A stretch of DNA of 50,431 nucleotides from Candidatus Kapaibacterium sp. Its GTDB lineage: Bacteria > Bacteroidota > Ignavibacteria > Kapaibacteriales > UBA2268. The stretch is from NCBI GenBank assembly GCA_026390695.1, contig JAPLFL010000033.1:1-50431 (forward strand). The letters are read 5' to 3'. A program made the translations under genes and the position numbers. The notes under the pieces were generated by a model, which worked only from the letters and a program-made list of their open reading frames with translations, did no database searches and was not told where the DNA came from. This document shows positions 26,104-34,952 of the stretch, one piece after another. Position 1 is the stretch's first letter. Each line of letters begins with the position of its first letter.

Positions 26104-29100
26104 ATGAACAATATTATGAAAAAATTAATCTTTAGTATGATAATGTTTTTATTATCATCATTGACAGGAATCGCAGGATGGGTCGGGTTATCTACGGGCA
26201 CGACTGCTGATATTACAGGACAGTATTATAATGGCAATACCGGCTATGCATGTGCCAGTGCGGGTATGATAATTAAGACAACTAATGGTTTGACCTGGAG
26301 CACTCTCAGCACCAATGTGTGGAATAATCTGAACTCAGTTTATTTTTTTAATTACTCTTTAGGTTTAGCCGTCGGTGAACGTGGGAAAACCCTTATGACT
26401 AATGATGGAGGCTCCTCTTGGACTTTAGTAGATCAGTTCGGGCCGACCAACGATCTGTATTCAATTTCATTTTCTCCAAATATATCTTCAGTAGGAGTTT
26501 CAGTCGGTGACAGAGGACTTATTAAAACTACGCGTGACGGTGGCTTTGGGTGGGACATTGTTTATAACTTCAGTCCGTCAACAAATGATGATTTTTTCTG
26601 TTGTGTGGCAGCCGGTTCTTACGTTGGTTATGCTGTCGGTGCAAATGGTAAAATTTATAAAACAACAGCGATCGGCACCAATAGCATTCCTTGGACTATC
26701 CAAAATTCAGGAACTACCAGAAATCTGCACTCAGCCTACTTTTGGGATGAAAATAATGGTATGGTAGTCGGTGATAACGGAACAATATTAAAAACAACTA
26801 ATGGTGGTAGTTCATGGAACACAAAAAACCAGTTAACTGCTGAAAACTTACTATCAGTCCACTTTGCAAACTCCAATGTCGGATTTATTTCAGGTACAAA
26901 TGGGACGATTCTAAAGAGTAATGATGCTGGCGAAACTTGGTTTAGTGTTGTTTCTGGTGTAAATGCTCACTTAAGATCAATATATTCAGTCAGCTCAGGT
27001 GTTATTTATACTGCTGGTACTGGTGGAGTTATACTCAAATCTACTGATGGCGGCGATACTCCAGCTATTTCAACAAACGTGTTTAGCGGTACTTATTGCA
27101 GTGGTACAACTATTAACATTAGCTTTATTGTTTCCGGTGCATATTTTAATAACGGGAATAAATTTATTGCCCAATTATCCGATCAGAACGGCAGTTTCAC
27201 TAATCCAAGGAATCTTGATTCTATTTATGGAACAAGTTCTTCAAGTATTAATGTAGTGATTCCATATAATATACAAAGTGGGTCAAGATATAGAATAAGA
27301 GTTATTTCTTCATTACCTGCTATCAATGGCAGTGACAACGGTCAGGACTTATCAATATTCACAAATATAACATCCTCTATTAGTGGCAGTCAGACAGTTT
27401 GTGAAAATCAGATTATTACTTACTCTATAAATCAACCAATAAATGGTGCAAATAATTTATGGTCACAAACAGGTGGCACTACTCTTAGTTCAGCAACTTC
27501 TACAAACTTCATAGTGCAATGGAGTAATGTATCTCGCGGAAACCTGACTTTAACTCAGAGTTTAGGATCATGCCAATCCTCAAGTTCAAACACAATAATT
27601 ATAAATCCAATTCCTAAAGGTATCATTTCTTATACTTCTAATACAGTTTGCGGTTTTAATTCTTATGTCTATTCAACTCAGGCTCAGAGCAATATTACAA
27701 ATACATGGACTGTGAACGCGGGAACAATTATTGGTTCCAATAATGGTAATAATGTTCAGGTTCTTTGGTCGAATTTATCGTCAGGAACTTTAACATTAAC
27801 ACAGTTGAATACTGTGACGGGCTGTAGTTCATCAACCTTTGTGAGCTTTACAATCTTATCATCTCCTAATCCTATTATTTCGAATATTACGGATATTTGC
27901 CAGAATACTCAGGTTACTTATGCAACCACTTTAAATGCTAATTCCACTTATCAGTGGACAATCAATGGCGGAACTCTTCTAACAAGCACTGCAAGCAATT
28001 CTATTTCTGTTGTGTGGTCAAATTCGGGTATAGGCACTGTTTCCGTTGTCGAATCCTTCACAAATGGCTGTTCAAATATTAATAGTGCAACATTTGCAAT
28101 CTTCCCTGTTTTACGCCCATCCATCACTCCCAATGCAGCTATTTGCAACGAATCAAGTGCAACTTATACCAGCCCGCTACACACAGGCTCTGTCTATAAT
28201 TGGTCAGTTACAGGCGGAAATTTTATCAGTGTCAGTGAAAATCAATGCGTGATCAACTGGACTAATGAAGGTAATGGATTGGTCAATTTAATAGAAAATA
28301 ATAGCTATGGCTGCCAGACCACCACTTCAAATACCATTCAAGTTAATCCTATTCCTGCAACTTTTTCGATAAGTTCCGAATATCTATCTGCATTTCCAGG
28401 TATGGTTTATAAATATTCTACTAATTTAGCTACAAGTGCAAATGTTAAATGGTTATTAACAGGTGGCTCTATATTAGGCTCTGATGCTACATCTTCGATA
28501 AAAGTAAGATGGAATTCGCCTGGCGTATCTACTATTCAATGTATTCAGTCATATCCAAATACTGGCTGCAGAAGAGCTAATTCAGCAAATTATATAGTTA
28601 GTTCAGCTTCACAGACGATAACGCTAACCTCTCCAAATGGCGGTGAAAACTGGTATCAGGGCGAGAATCACAATATTTCATATAATATTTATCCATCGGG
28701 TTCAACCATTGATCTGAATTTTTATTACAGTAGTGACAATGGGAATTCATGGAATTTAATCAATAAAACAGGTGCTATACACTCAACTGGTTCTGCTGGT
28801 CAATATAATTGGGTTTTGCCCAATACACCTACATTAATAGCTAAAATTAGAATCACAAATGCTGCCAATGAAGCTTTATACGGTGAAAGCCAAAATAGCT
28901 TCGTCATAAATGCTCTTACAATTAATGATTATTCTTCACAAAAATATTTAGTGAATACAAAGCAAACCGTAAAATGGTCTTCAATTGGCGTTGATTTTAT
29001 CAGAATTGAGTTTTCTAGTGATAATGGAAACTCGTGGAATATCCTTTCTAAATCAACATCGGCTACCATTGGGAGCTTTGAATGGACAACTCCACGAATT

Positions 29101-31383
29101 GTGGCTGAAAATTGTTTTTATAAAATTACGGATATTTCCAGATCACAAATCTTTGATTTAAGTGGGCCATTCTCAATTAAAGGACTTTTGCTGCTTTCAC
29201 CGGTCAATGGAAATAAGTTTCAAGTTGGTTCAACCCAAAACATTGTTTGGGACTGCGGAAACGATATTTCTAATGTAAAACTTGAATTTACATTAAATGA
29301 TAAAGATTACACAAGTATTGTGAACTATACCGGCTCTTCGAAAACTTTTTCATGGATAATTCCAAAAATATCTTCGTCAACATGCAAGGTGAAAATTTCA
29401 AATCAAGACGATTTAACACAAAGTGATATTAGTAGTGGCTACTTTTCAATTTATGGGAATGGTATGCTGCTTGTATCACCAAAGGGCGGCGAAAATATCG
29501 CTAATAATAGCAATTATAGTGTTTCTTGGGCAAGTTCAGGTGTTAAAAAAGTAAATATTGATTTTGCATTAAATGGTAGAAGTATCAACCCTACTTGGAA
29601 TACAATAGTAAAAGACATTGATGCCAGCCTTGGTAGCTATTCATGGTCAGTTTCTATACCATCTAACCAATCTTCCTCAGAATGTTTATTACGAATTTAT
29701 GATAATGAGAACACTTATATTTCTGCTGTCAGTGCTAATTTCTTTAAAATTTCAGATCGCGGGTTTTCAGTTCCATCCGATTGGTCAGACTTAACAAAGA
29801 ATACCGGTTCAAATTCTACTATCATTGTACCTTTTAATATTAATCCTAAAATAGGTTCAAGAAATATGCAAACAGGTGATGCAGTCGGAGTTTTTTATCA
29901 AAACAATGGTAAGTCTTACTGTGCAGGATATTCTGTTTTCACAAGTGGGTCAAATATGGGAATTACCGTTTGGGGCGATAATGAAAAAACTACAAATAAG
30001 GATGGTTTCGCTACCGGTGAGAGCTATATGATAAAAGTATGGGATGCACTTAACGGAAAAGAAATGAATGCCTCTATAAAATTTGATGCTAAAAGCTCCT
30101 CAACATTTTCCGCAGATGACATTTCAGTTTTAACAATGCTTAAAACTTATGATTCACTCTTAATTCCTCTGAAAGCCAATGAATGGACTTACATTTCCTC
30201 GAATGTCAAACCTTTTGATCTGAGGATGGAATCTATTTTTTCAATTATTAAAAGCAATGTTGGAATAATTAAAAACGATAGCGGACTTATTTATATTCCT
30301 GCAGTTAATGAGTATATAAATACTATTAAAAACTGGAGAATGACATCAGGTTATCAAATATATATGAATAATGATGACACTCTATATATCGAAGGAGACT
30401 TGGTGAATCCGAAATTACCGGAATTTTATATTACTATGCAGGCCCTGCGGTGGCACATACTGCCTGTCCTTTGTGCATCACCAAACAAATTGAGCGATAT
30501 TTTGGCTTCAATAAGCTCTACACTCATTATGGCCAAAAATTCTGCAGGAAAAATTTATTATCCTGCTTATAATATTGAGCAAACCGGAATGATTAGTCCA
30601 GGCGAAGGGTTTAAAGCTATTTCAAGCAGCAGTACCGGATTCTATTCTCCTACAACTATTAATCAAAAGGATGACAAAAAGAATATTATCATGGATCAAA
30701 CTTCAAATAATTCCGATATTTTTTCTGAAACAATAAGATATAAAACCGATTTAAATACAGGATATAATGCAACTATGCTTATTTCTTCAAATAATTTCAA
30801 AGATGGAGATGAAATTGCCGTATGGGATAAACGCTCCAAATTAATAGGCTGTGGCTTGGTTTCAGATCATAAATCTGTTTTAACTGTATGGGGCGACAAT
30901 CCTTTGACAAACAAAGTTATTGAAGCAGCAGCATTAGGTGAGGATATACGATTGAGCTACTGGAATAAATCAAATGGTAAGGACTATAATTTAATCTCTA
31001 ATAAAATAATCGATGAAATTACCCGACAAAATGTCCAAAGGCTAACATATAATAATGACGAGATTTATTCGATACAAGCAGAAATCGGTACAGTTAGCGA
31101 AATTAATGATGGATCCGAAAATTCTGAAAATATGCTGAATATTGAGCCCAATCCTTCTTTTTCGGATATTTCTTTTAAATACAATTTAAAATCTGCAGCA
31201 AATGTGAAGTTGATTATTTGTAATTCAATAGGTTCTGAACTTTTGAATCTTGATTTAGGCATGCTAAATCAAGGTCAGCACTGCTTTGTACCTGATATTT
31301 CAGGATTCACATCTGATGTTTATTTCGTTAAATTAATAACTAATAGGGAAACCATATTTAAACAATTTGTAATTATCAAATAA
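26104..31383 (+). CDS. Giant secreted protein: Ycf48-like propeller, PKD-like repeats, WGDN modules, T9SS sorting domain
   Basis: The product is 1759 residues. After the signal peptide (to about 22), residues 23-320 contain about seven beta-propeller blades of the Ycf48/BNR type (GxxGxxLKTTNGGSSW). About 325-830 is a series of PKD/Ig-like repeats (TYQWTINGG, WSNSGIGTVSV). About 835-1210 holds three or more Ser/Thr-rich immunoglobulin-like domains (SPNGGENWYQG, YSSDNGNSW). Residues about 1230-1640 carry the same module pair as the upstream gene (GDAVGVFY, CAGYSVF, TVWGDN twice). A T9SS type A domain closes the protein. The gene is 25 bp downstream and forms an operon. Both are likely surface adhesins or matrix proteins; no enzyme site is visible. 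Confidence 0.82.
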   Translation: MNNIMKKLIFSMIMFLLSSLTGIAGWVGLSTGTTADITGQYYNGNTGYACASAGMIIKTTNGLTWSTLSTNVWNNLNSVYFFNYSLGLAVGERGKTLMTNDGGSSWTLVDQFGPTNDLYSISFSPNISSVGVSVGDRGLIKTTRDGGFGWDIVYNFSPSTNDDFFCCVAAGSYVGYAVGANGKIYKTTAIGTNSIPWTIQNSGTTRNLHSAYFWDENNGMVVGDNGTILKTTNGGSSWNTKNQLTAENLLSVHFANSNVGFISGTNGTILKSNDAGETWFSVVSGVNAHLRSIYSVSSGVIYTAGTGGVILKSTDGGDTPAISTNVFSGTYCSGTTINISFIVSGAYFNNGNKFIAQLSDQNGSFTNPRNLDSIYGTSSSSINVVIPYNIQSGSRYRIRVISSLPAINGSDNGQDLSIFTNITSSISGSQTVCENQIITYSINQPINGANNLWSQTGGTTLSSATSTNFIVQWSNVSRGNLTLTQSLGSCQSSSSNTIIINPIPKGIISYTSNTVCGFNSYVYSTQAQSNITNTWTVNAGTIIGSNNGNNVQVLWSNLSSGTLTLTQLNTVTGCSSSTFVSFTILSSPNPIISNITDICQNTQVTYATTLNANSTYQWTINGGTLLTSTASNSISVVWSNSGIGTVSVVESFTNGCSNINSATFAIFPVLRPSITPNAAICNESSATYTSPLHTGSVYNWSVTGGNFISVSENQCVINWTNEGNGLVNLIENNSYGCQTTTSNTIQVNPIPATFSISSEYLSAFPGMVYKYSTNLATSANVKWLLTGGSILGSDATSSIKVRWNSPGVSTIQCIQSYPNTGCRRANSANYIVSSASQTITLTSPNGGENWYQGENHNISYNIYPSGSTIDLNFYYSSDNGNSWNLINKTGAIHSTGSAGQYNWVLPNTPTLIAKIRITNAANEALYGESQNSFVINALTINDYSSQKYLVNTKQTVKWSSIGVDFIRIEFSSDNGNSWNILSKSTSATIGSFEWTTPRIVAENCFYKITDISRSQIFDLSGPFSIKGLLLLSPVNGNKFQVGSTQNIVWDCGNDISNVKLEFTLNDKDYTSIVNYTGSSKTFSWIIPKISSSTCKVKISNQDDLTQSDISSGYFSIYGNGMLLVSPKGGENIANNSNYSVSWASSGVKKVNIDFALNGRSINPTWNTIVKDIDASLGSYSWSVSIPSNQSSSECLLRIYDNENTYISAVSANFFKISDRGFSVPSDWSDLTKNTGSNSTIIVPFNINPKIGSRNMQTGDAVGVFYQNNGKSYCAGYSVFTSGSNMGITVWGDNEKTTNKDGFATGESYMIKVWDALNGKEMNASIKFDAKSSSTFSADDISVLTMLKTYDSLLIPLKANEWTYISSNVKPFDLRMESIFSIIKSNVGIIKNDSGLIYIPAVNEYINTIKNWRMTSGYQIYMNNDDTLYIEGDLVNPKLPEFYITMQALRWHILPVLCASPNKLSDILASISSTLIMAKNSAGKIYYPAYNIEQTGMISPGEGFKAISSSSTGFYSPTTINQKDDKKNIIMDQTSNNSDIFSETIRYKTDLNTGYNATMLISSNNFKDGDEIAVWDKRSKLIGCGLVSDHKSVLTVWGDNPLTNKVIEAAALGEDIRLSYWNKSNGKDYNLISNKIIDEITRQNVQRLTYNNDEIYSIQAEIGTVSEINDGSENSENMLNIEPNPSFSDISFKYNLKSAANVKLIICNSIGSELLNLDLGMLNQGQHCFVPDISGFTSDVYFVKLITNRETIFKQFVIIK

Positions 31384-31538
31384 TTTTAATGTTAATTCTT
31401 CTTTGGATATATATTTGAAAAATTAGTTCTTTAATAAATTTAGCAATCTAATTCATCATTAAATGAGATTACTTTTCAGATTTTCATATAAGAACTTATA
31501 CAATTACAAATATGAACAGGATTTAGAACAAAAGATAC

Positions 31539-32819
31539 ATGGCAGATTCATCGGACATATCGGTTTATGACAAGATGCCCCCGGCAATGTTTGGTGGATC
31601 CGGTAATAACTATTTTTCTAATTCAAGGAAGAAGAGCGATCTTAAAAATCGTTTCAGAAATGGAGAAATCGTATTAGGGAAGATCGTTGGTATTGCCTCT
31701 TCTCGTGAGGTTTACATTGAACTTCCGATTGGAACGCTTTTAGCAGAACTAACGGGTAAACTGAAAATAGATGATTCACTTTATTTCAAAATTATTGAAA
31801 CCGAACCATCGCTAATTCTAAAAATTTACTCTGTACCGGTTAGAAATTCTGGTATTGAAATTAATTCGGTTGATATTCAACGAATGCTGGATTTGCCAAA
31901 TATAATGTTCTACAGCGATTATATCAATTTCTTCCGCACTCAACGAAGCCAGATAGTTCGTGATGATGCAATGCTTTTATTTAAAACATATTCTAATCTC
32001 AATGATCAGGATACTAAGAATAAACGCCCGGAAGATATTATCAGAATTTTATATTATATGCAGGAAAACTCCATTGGGACTGATTCTGTAGTCTTCCATA
32101 AGTTATTACCTTTATTTTTTGGTTCGAAATATCTTCTTGGAATTCTTAAACAATTGGAAGCCAAGGTCGATCTACTGTCAGATTCTTTAGGTTCTGATTT
32201 AAAATACTGCTTTAATATATTAAAAAGTTCAAAATCAACAGCATCAGATTTGATCATATTTTTTTCGTTACGTGAAGAGTTTTCTACTGATCATCCATCC
32301 TTCACAAAAATTCTCCGTGATATTGCCGATAAGCTAAATAATGAAAATCTGCCTGATATGTATCATTTCAGAACTCTTGCTATTCGTATTCTCAATACAA
32401 TAGAAGCCCAAAAGCTCTGGAATGCTTATGCTTCAAAGAATAACGGACTTATTCAGCTCTTTATTCCTGTTCCGGTCGAACAGGATTATATTATTACTAA
32501 AGTTAACCTTTTTAAACCGGCTAAGTCAGGAATAAATGAAAAGAATATCAAATTTTCTTTCTCTTCTGATATTAACAATCTTGGTGAAATTTTAGCACAA
32601 GGTATTTTAAAAGATAAAAATTTAAATCTAAATCTTAGTAATGAAAATGCTAAAATAAAAAATAGAATTTTGGCTTTTCTTGGTGAACTTAAATTTGAAC
32701 TCGAAGCAAAAGGTTATATAGTTGAGTCTGTTACAGCGAGCAATTCATTTCGCCAGGAGTTAGAAACCGCTTATGAACATCTGCACACCCAACCAAATAA
32801 ATTATCCGTAGTTGTTTGA
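31539..32819 (+). CDS. FliK-like (flagellar hook-length control C-terminal domain) protein, tentative
   Basis: This is a 426-residue soluble protein without a signal peptide. Residues about 42-105 form a small beta domain (EIVLGKIVG, VYIELPIGTLLAELTGKL). A helical middle follows. Residues about 300-400 resemble the Flg_hook domain of FliK: LIQLFIPVPV, then LGEILAQGILKDKNLNLNL and the following IKNRILAFLGELKFELEAKGY segment. Such FliK-like proteins also occur in bacteria without recognisable flagella, and no flagellar gene is in this window. The assignment is by pattern only. A domain search against PF02120 would decide it. Confidence 0.45.
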   Translation: MADSSDISVYDKMPPAMFGGSGNNYFSNSRKKSDLKNRFRNGEIVLGKIVGIASSREVYIELPIGTLLAELTGKLKIDDSLYFKIIETEPSLILKIYSVPVRNSGIEINSVDIQRMLDLPNIMFYSDYINFFRTQRSQIVRDDAMLLFKTYSNLNDQDTKNKRPEDIIRILYYMQENSIGTDSVVFHKLLPLFFGSKYLLGILKQLEAKVDLLSDSLGSDLKYCFNILKSSKSTASDLIIFFSLREEFSTDHPSFTKILRDIADKLNNENLPDMYHFRTLAIRILNTIEAQKLWNAYASKNNGLIQLFIPVPVEQDYIITKVNLFKPAKSGINEKNIKFSFSSDINNLGEILAQGILKDKNLNLNLSNENAKIKNRILAFLGELKFELEAKGYIVESVTASNSFRQELETAYEHLHTQPNKLSVVV

Positions 32820-32888
32820 GCTTTCTGTTTCGAATTATTATTCTTAATTTTGCAAAAGTTATTTTACATTTTCAATGAAATTAAGAGT

Positions 32889-33749
32889 ATGGCCAAATAT
32901 AAAAAAATATACACATTAAGAGTATTGTATATTATATTTTCATTTTTTATACTTTCCTGCAGCAGTATTGAGCTGCCTTCAATTGAAAAATCTACCGAAT
33001 CCCAAAAGGCTTATAAAGCTAAATTTGATGATATCAGCTTAAAAATCGACCAAATCTCAAATTTTCCAAAAATTGAGACAGATATTTTACTTAAACTCAA
33101 ACAGGAACCTATAAATAAACTTCTGAATTTATTAGCTTATAACCGTATAGATGATATAAATCTCTATTTCACTCCCACAAAATCTTTTATTGAAGAAAAG
33201 AAAAGCACATTGGGTATAAGCTATACTAATTACCTCAATATTGATACAGGATTTGTCAGTATAAATCTCAAATCATTGAAATTTAACAGTATTTCCGCTA
33301 ATAAAATTGATGCGTTGATTGAGCTTGAAGGTAAGGGTATAATAAGTATTTCAGGTAAATATTTCGGTATCCCGGCAGCTGTTAAAAGTGACGTTACTAT
33401 GTATCTTATCGAACCAATAACATTCGAGCTTAATATAGGGAATCCCGGATTTGCAGTCCTTAAGCCCATCCCGAAACAAATTAAACTTAAAACAAAATTT
33501 GAGATAAAATTATTGGAATGGAAAATTCCATGGTATCAGGAAATACCTCTGGAACTTGTTCAAGTTGTTCAACCAATCAATTTCCCTTTAAGTATTAATT
33601 CTGAGATTCAATTTCCTTTGCCAACCGATCAGAGTGGAGCAGGACAAATCCAAATGGTTCCATATCTTCTTTTACTTTCAAAAACAAAGATAAACGGTGA
33701 AGCTAATAAAATCAGCTATCAATGTAATATGGATTTTAAAAGAAAATAA
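32889..33749 (+). CDS. Lipoprotein of unknown function
   Basis: The start at 32889 gives a clean lipoprotein signal (hydrophobic stretch, lipobox ILSC). A longer frame starts 13 codons earlier without a good signal peptide. The mature part has a helix-rich beginning (residues about 25-75) and then a long run of beta strands with repeated GxxxINLKSLKF-type segments, ending FKRK. I do not recognise the family; the fold may be an extended lipid- or ligand-binding beta structure. It is 69 bp downstream of the FliK-like gene. Confidence 0.65.
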   Translation: MAKYKKIYTLRVLYIIFSFFILSCSSIELPSIEKSTESQKAYKAKFDDISLKIDQISNFPKIETDILLKLKQEPINKLLNLLAYNRIDDINLYFTPTKSFIEEKKSTLGISYTNYLNIDTGFVSINLKSLKFNSISANKIDALIELEGKGIISISGKYFGIPAAVKSDVTMYLIEPITFELNIGNPGFAVLKPIPKQIKLKTKFEIKLLEWKIPWYQEIPLELVQVVQPINFPLSINSEIQFPLPTDQSGAGQIQMVPYLLLLSKTKINGEANKISYQCNMDFKRK

Positions 33750-33762
33750 CTTTATATCAAGT

Positions 33763-33823
33763 CTAATAATAAATTACAATTTTGTCAGACGAGAACATCT
33801 GTTTAATTGTAAATATTTATTAG
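33763..33823. terminator. AT-rich inverted repeat between convergent genes (tentative)
   Basis: Arms at 33763-33779 and 33807-33823 (ctaataataaattacaa and ttgtaaatatttattag) pair at 15 of 17 positions around a 27-base loop. The position between two convergent genes suggests a bidirectional terminator, but the low GC content makes this weak. Confidence 0.3.
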
Positions 33824-33840
33824 TTATTATTTAAATACTC

Positions 33841-34761
33841 TTATTCCATTATTACATTCAGCCAAATTTTTATTGGTTCATAGCTTGGCTTAGACTCGGA
33901 ATAGTTAGAAAAAGAACCACGGCCACCTCTACCACGGCCACCTCCCATGCTGCCTCCCATTCCTCCGCCAGGATACATGCCTCCTGCTCCTCCACCCATT
34001 GGCACGCCTACTGAAGGACCGCCTTCAGCAATTTCTCCCATATTCTGATGTTTTCGGGAATCTTCTTCATCATGTTTAACAGTACCAGTCTCTATTCCGA
34101 TAGTTATTGGTTTTTTTTCAATCGCATTATATTTTAAATATTCGGATTTCAACGGTATCGACAATTCATAAACCAAGGCTTCTTCATCGATTTTTAAAAA
34201 CGCTCTGATGTTATTGTTTTCTTCGGCTTCTTTGCATGTCAAACGACGCTTGTCAGCTCCCTCAGTGAATACAAATTCTAATTCATCAGCACCAATATCC
34301 CTAAAACTGAGAGCATGTTTCCGATTGTTTGAATCTTGCGGCAATGATTTCTTATCTTTCTGTAAATCCGGATTATTAGGCATGAGTCTATTTCTACTAT
34401 CATTTTTATTCAGCCCGGGATTTTTAACTCCTTTCATCCCTATTGGATAATGGAGACCGAATGGTTTTGAATCATCGCTCTTATTATTTATCCAGAGAGT
34501 CATCCCATTGGACATGATTTTCCTTATTGTTGTGGCATCCGAAGCTTTAATACAGACATAAAGATTATCCTTATCTTTTATAAAACCGGCAAGCAGTTTT
34601 TCATCCTGAAAATAAATCAGTGCATTCTCCCATTCAGAGCTATTTCCATCAATAATTATTTCCATTGATTTAGGAATTGCCTTAACGTTTGATATACTCG
34701 TACAAGCAGATAAACCTATCAATGCTGTAAAAAGTATTCCAATAAACATAATTTTTTTCAT
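33841..34761 (-). CDS. Lipoprotein with DOMON/CBM9-like domain and Gly-rich tail
   Basis: The ATG at 34761 (AGGA upstream) gives a lipoprotein signal with lipobox LSAC at about residue 19. Residues about 32-250 start with MEIIIDGNSSEWENA, typical of the DOMON-like/CBM9 beta-sandwich (a domain that begins with I-DG-..-EW and ends in a conserved acidic strand). The region near residue 255 onward is extremely Gly/Met-rich (GGGAGGMYPGGGMGG and an RGRGGRG stretch). The C-terminus (PIKIWLNVIME) closes the sandwich. Ligand unknown; heme or sugar binding is only a family possibility. It is divergent from the TonB-dependent receptor gene, with 191 bp between. Confidence 0.65.
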   Translation of the reverse strand: MKKIMFIGILFTALIGLSACTSISNVKAIPKSMEIIIDGNSSEWENALIYFQDEKLLAGFIKDKDNLYVCIKASDATTIRKIMSNGMTLWINNKSDDSKPFGLHYPIGMKGVKNPGLNKNDSRNRLMPNNPDLQKDKKSLPQDSNNRKHALSFRDIGADELEFVFTEGADKRRLTCKEAEENNNIRAFLKIDEEALVYELSIPLKSEYLKYNAIEKKPITIGIETGTVKHDEEDSRKHQNMGEIAEGGPSVGVPMGGGAGGMYPGGGMGGSMGGGRGRGGRGSFSNYSESKPSYEPIKIWLNVIME

Positions 34762-34952
34762 AATCAAAGTCCTATTTTTAATTATTAATTTCGTCAATTT
34801 GGAGATAAACACTTCAAACTCCATTTTGTTATATTGACGAGCCAATTGATGAAATAATTTATTTAAAACTTTAAAACTACCCCAAATATTCAATCTCAAA
34901 ATATTCTCGATAAAGATACGTTCTTGCACATTTAATTTACTTAGATATATCA

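Noticed and set aside
26104-27070. Photosystem II assembly factor suggested by the Ycf48-like propeller
   Set aside because: This propeller type is common in secreted proteins of non-photosynthetic Bacteroidota; the rest of the protein is extracellular and carries a T9SS domain.
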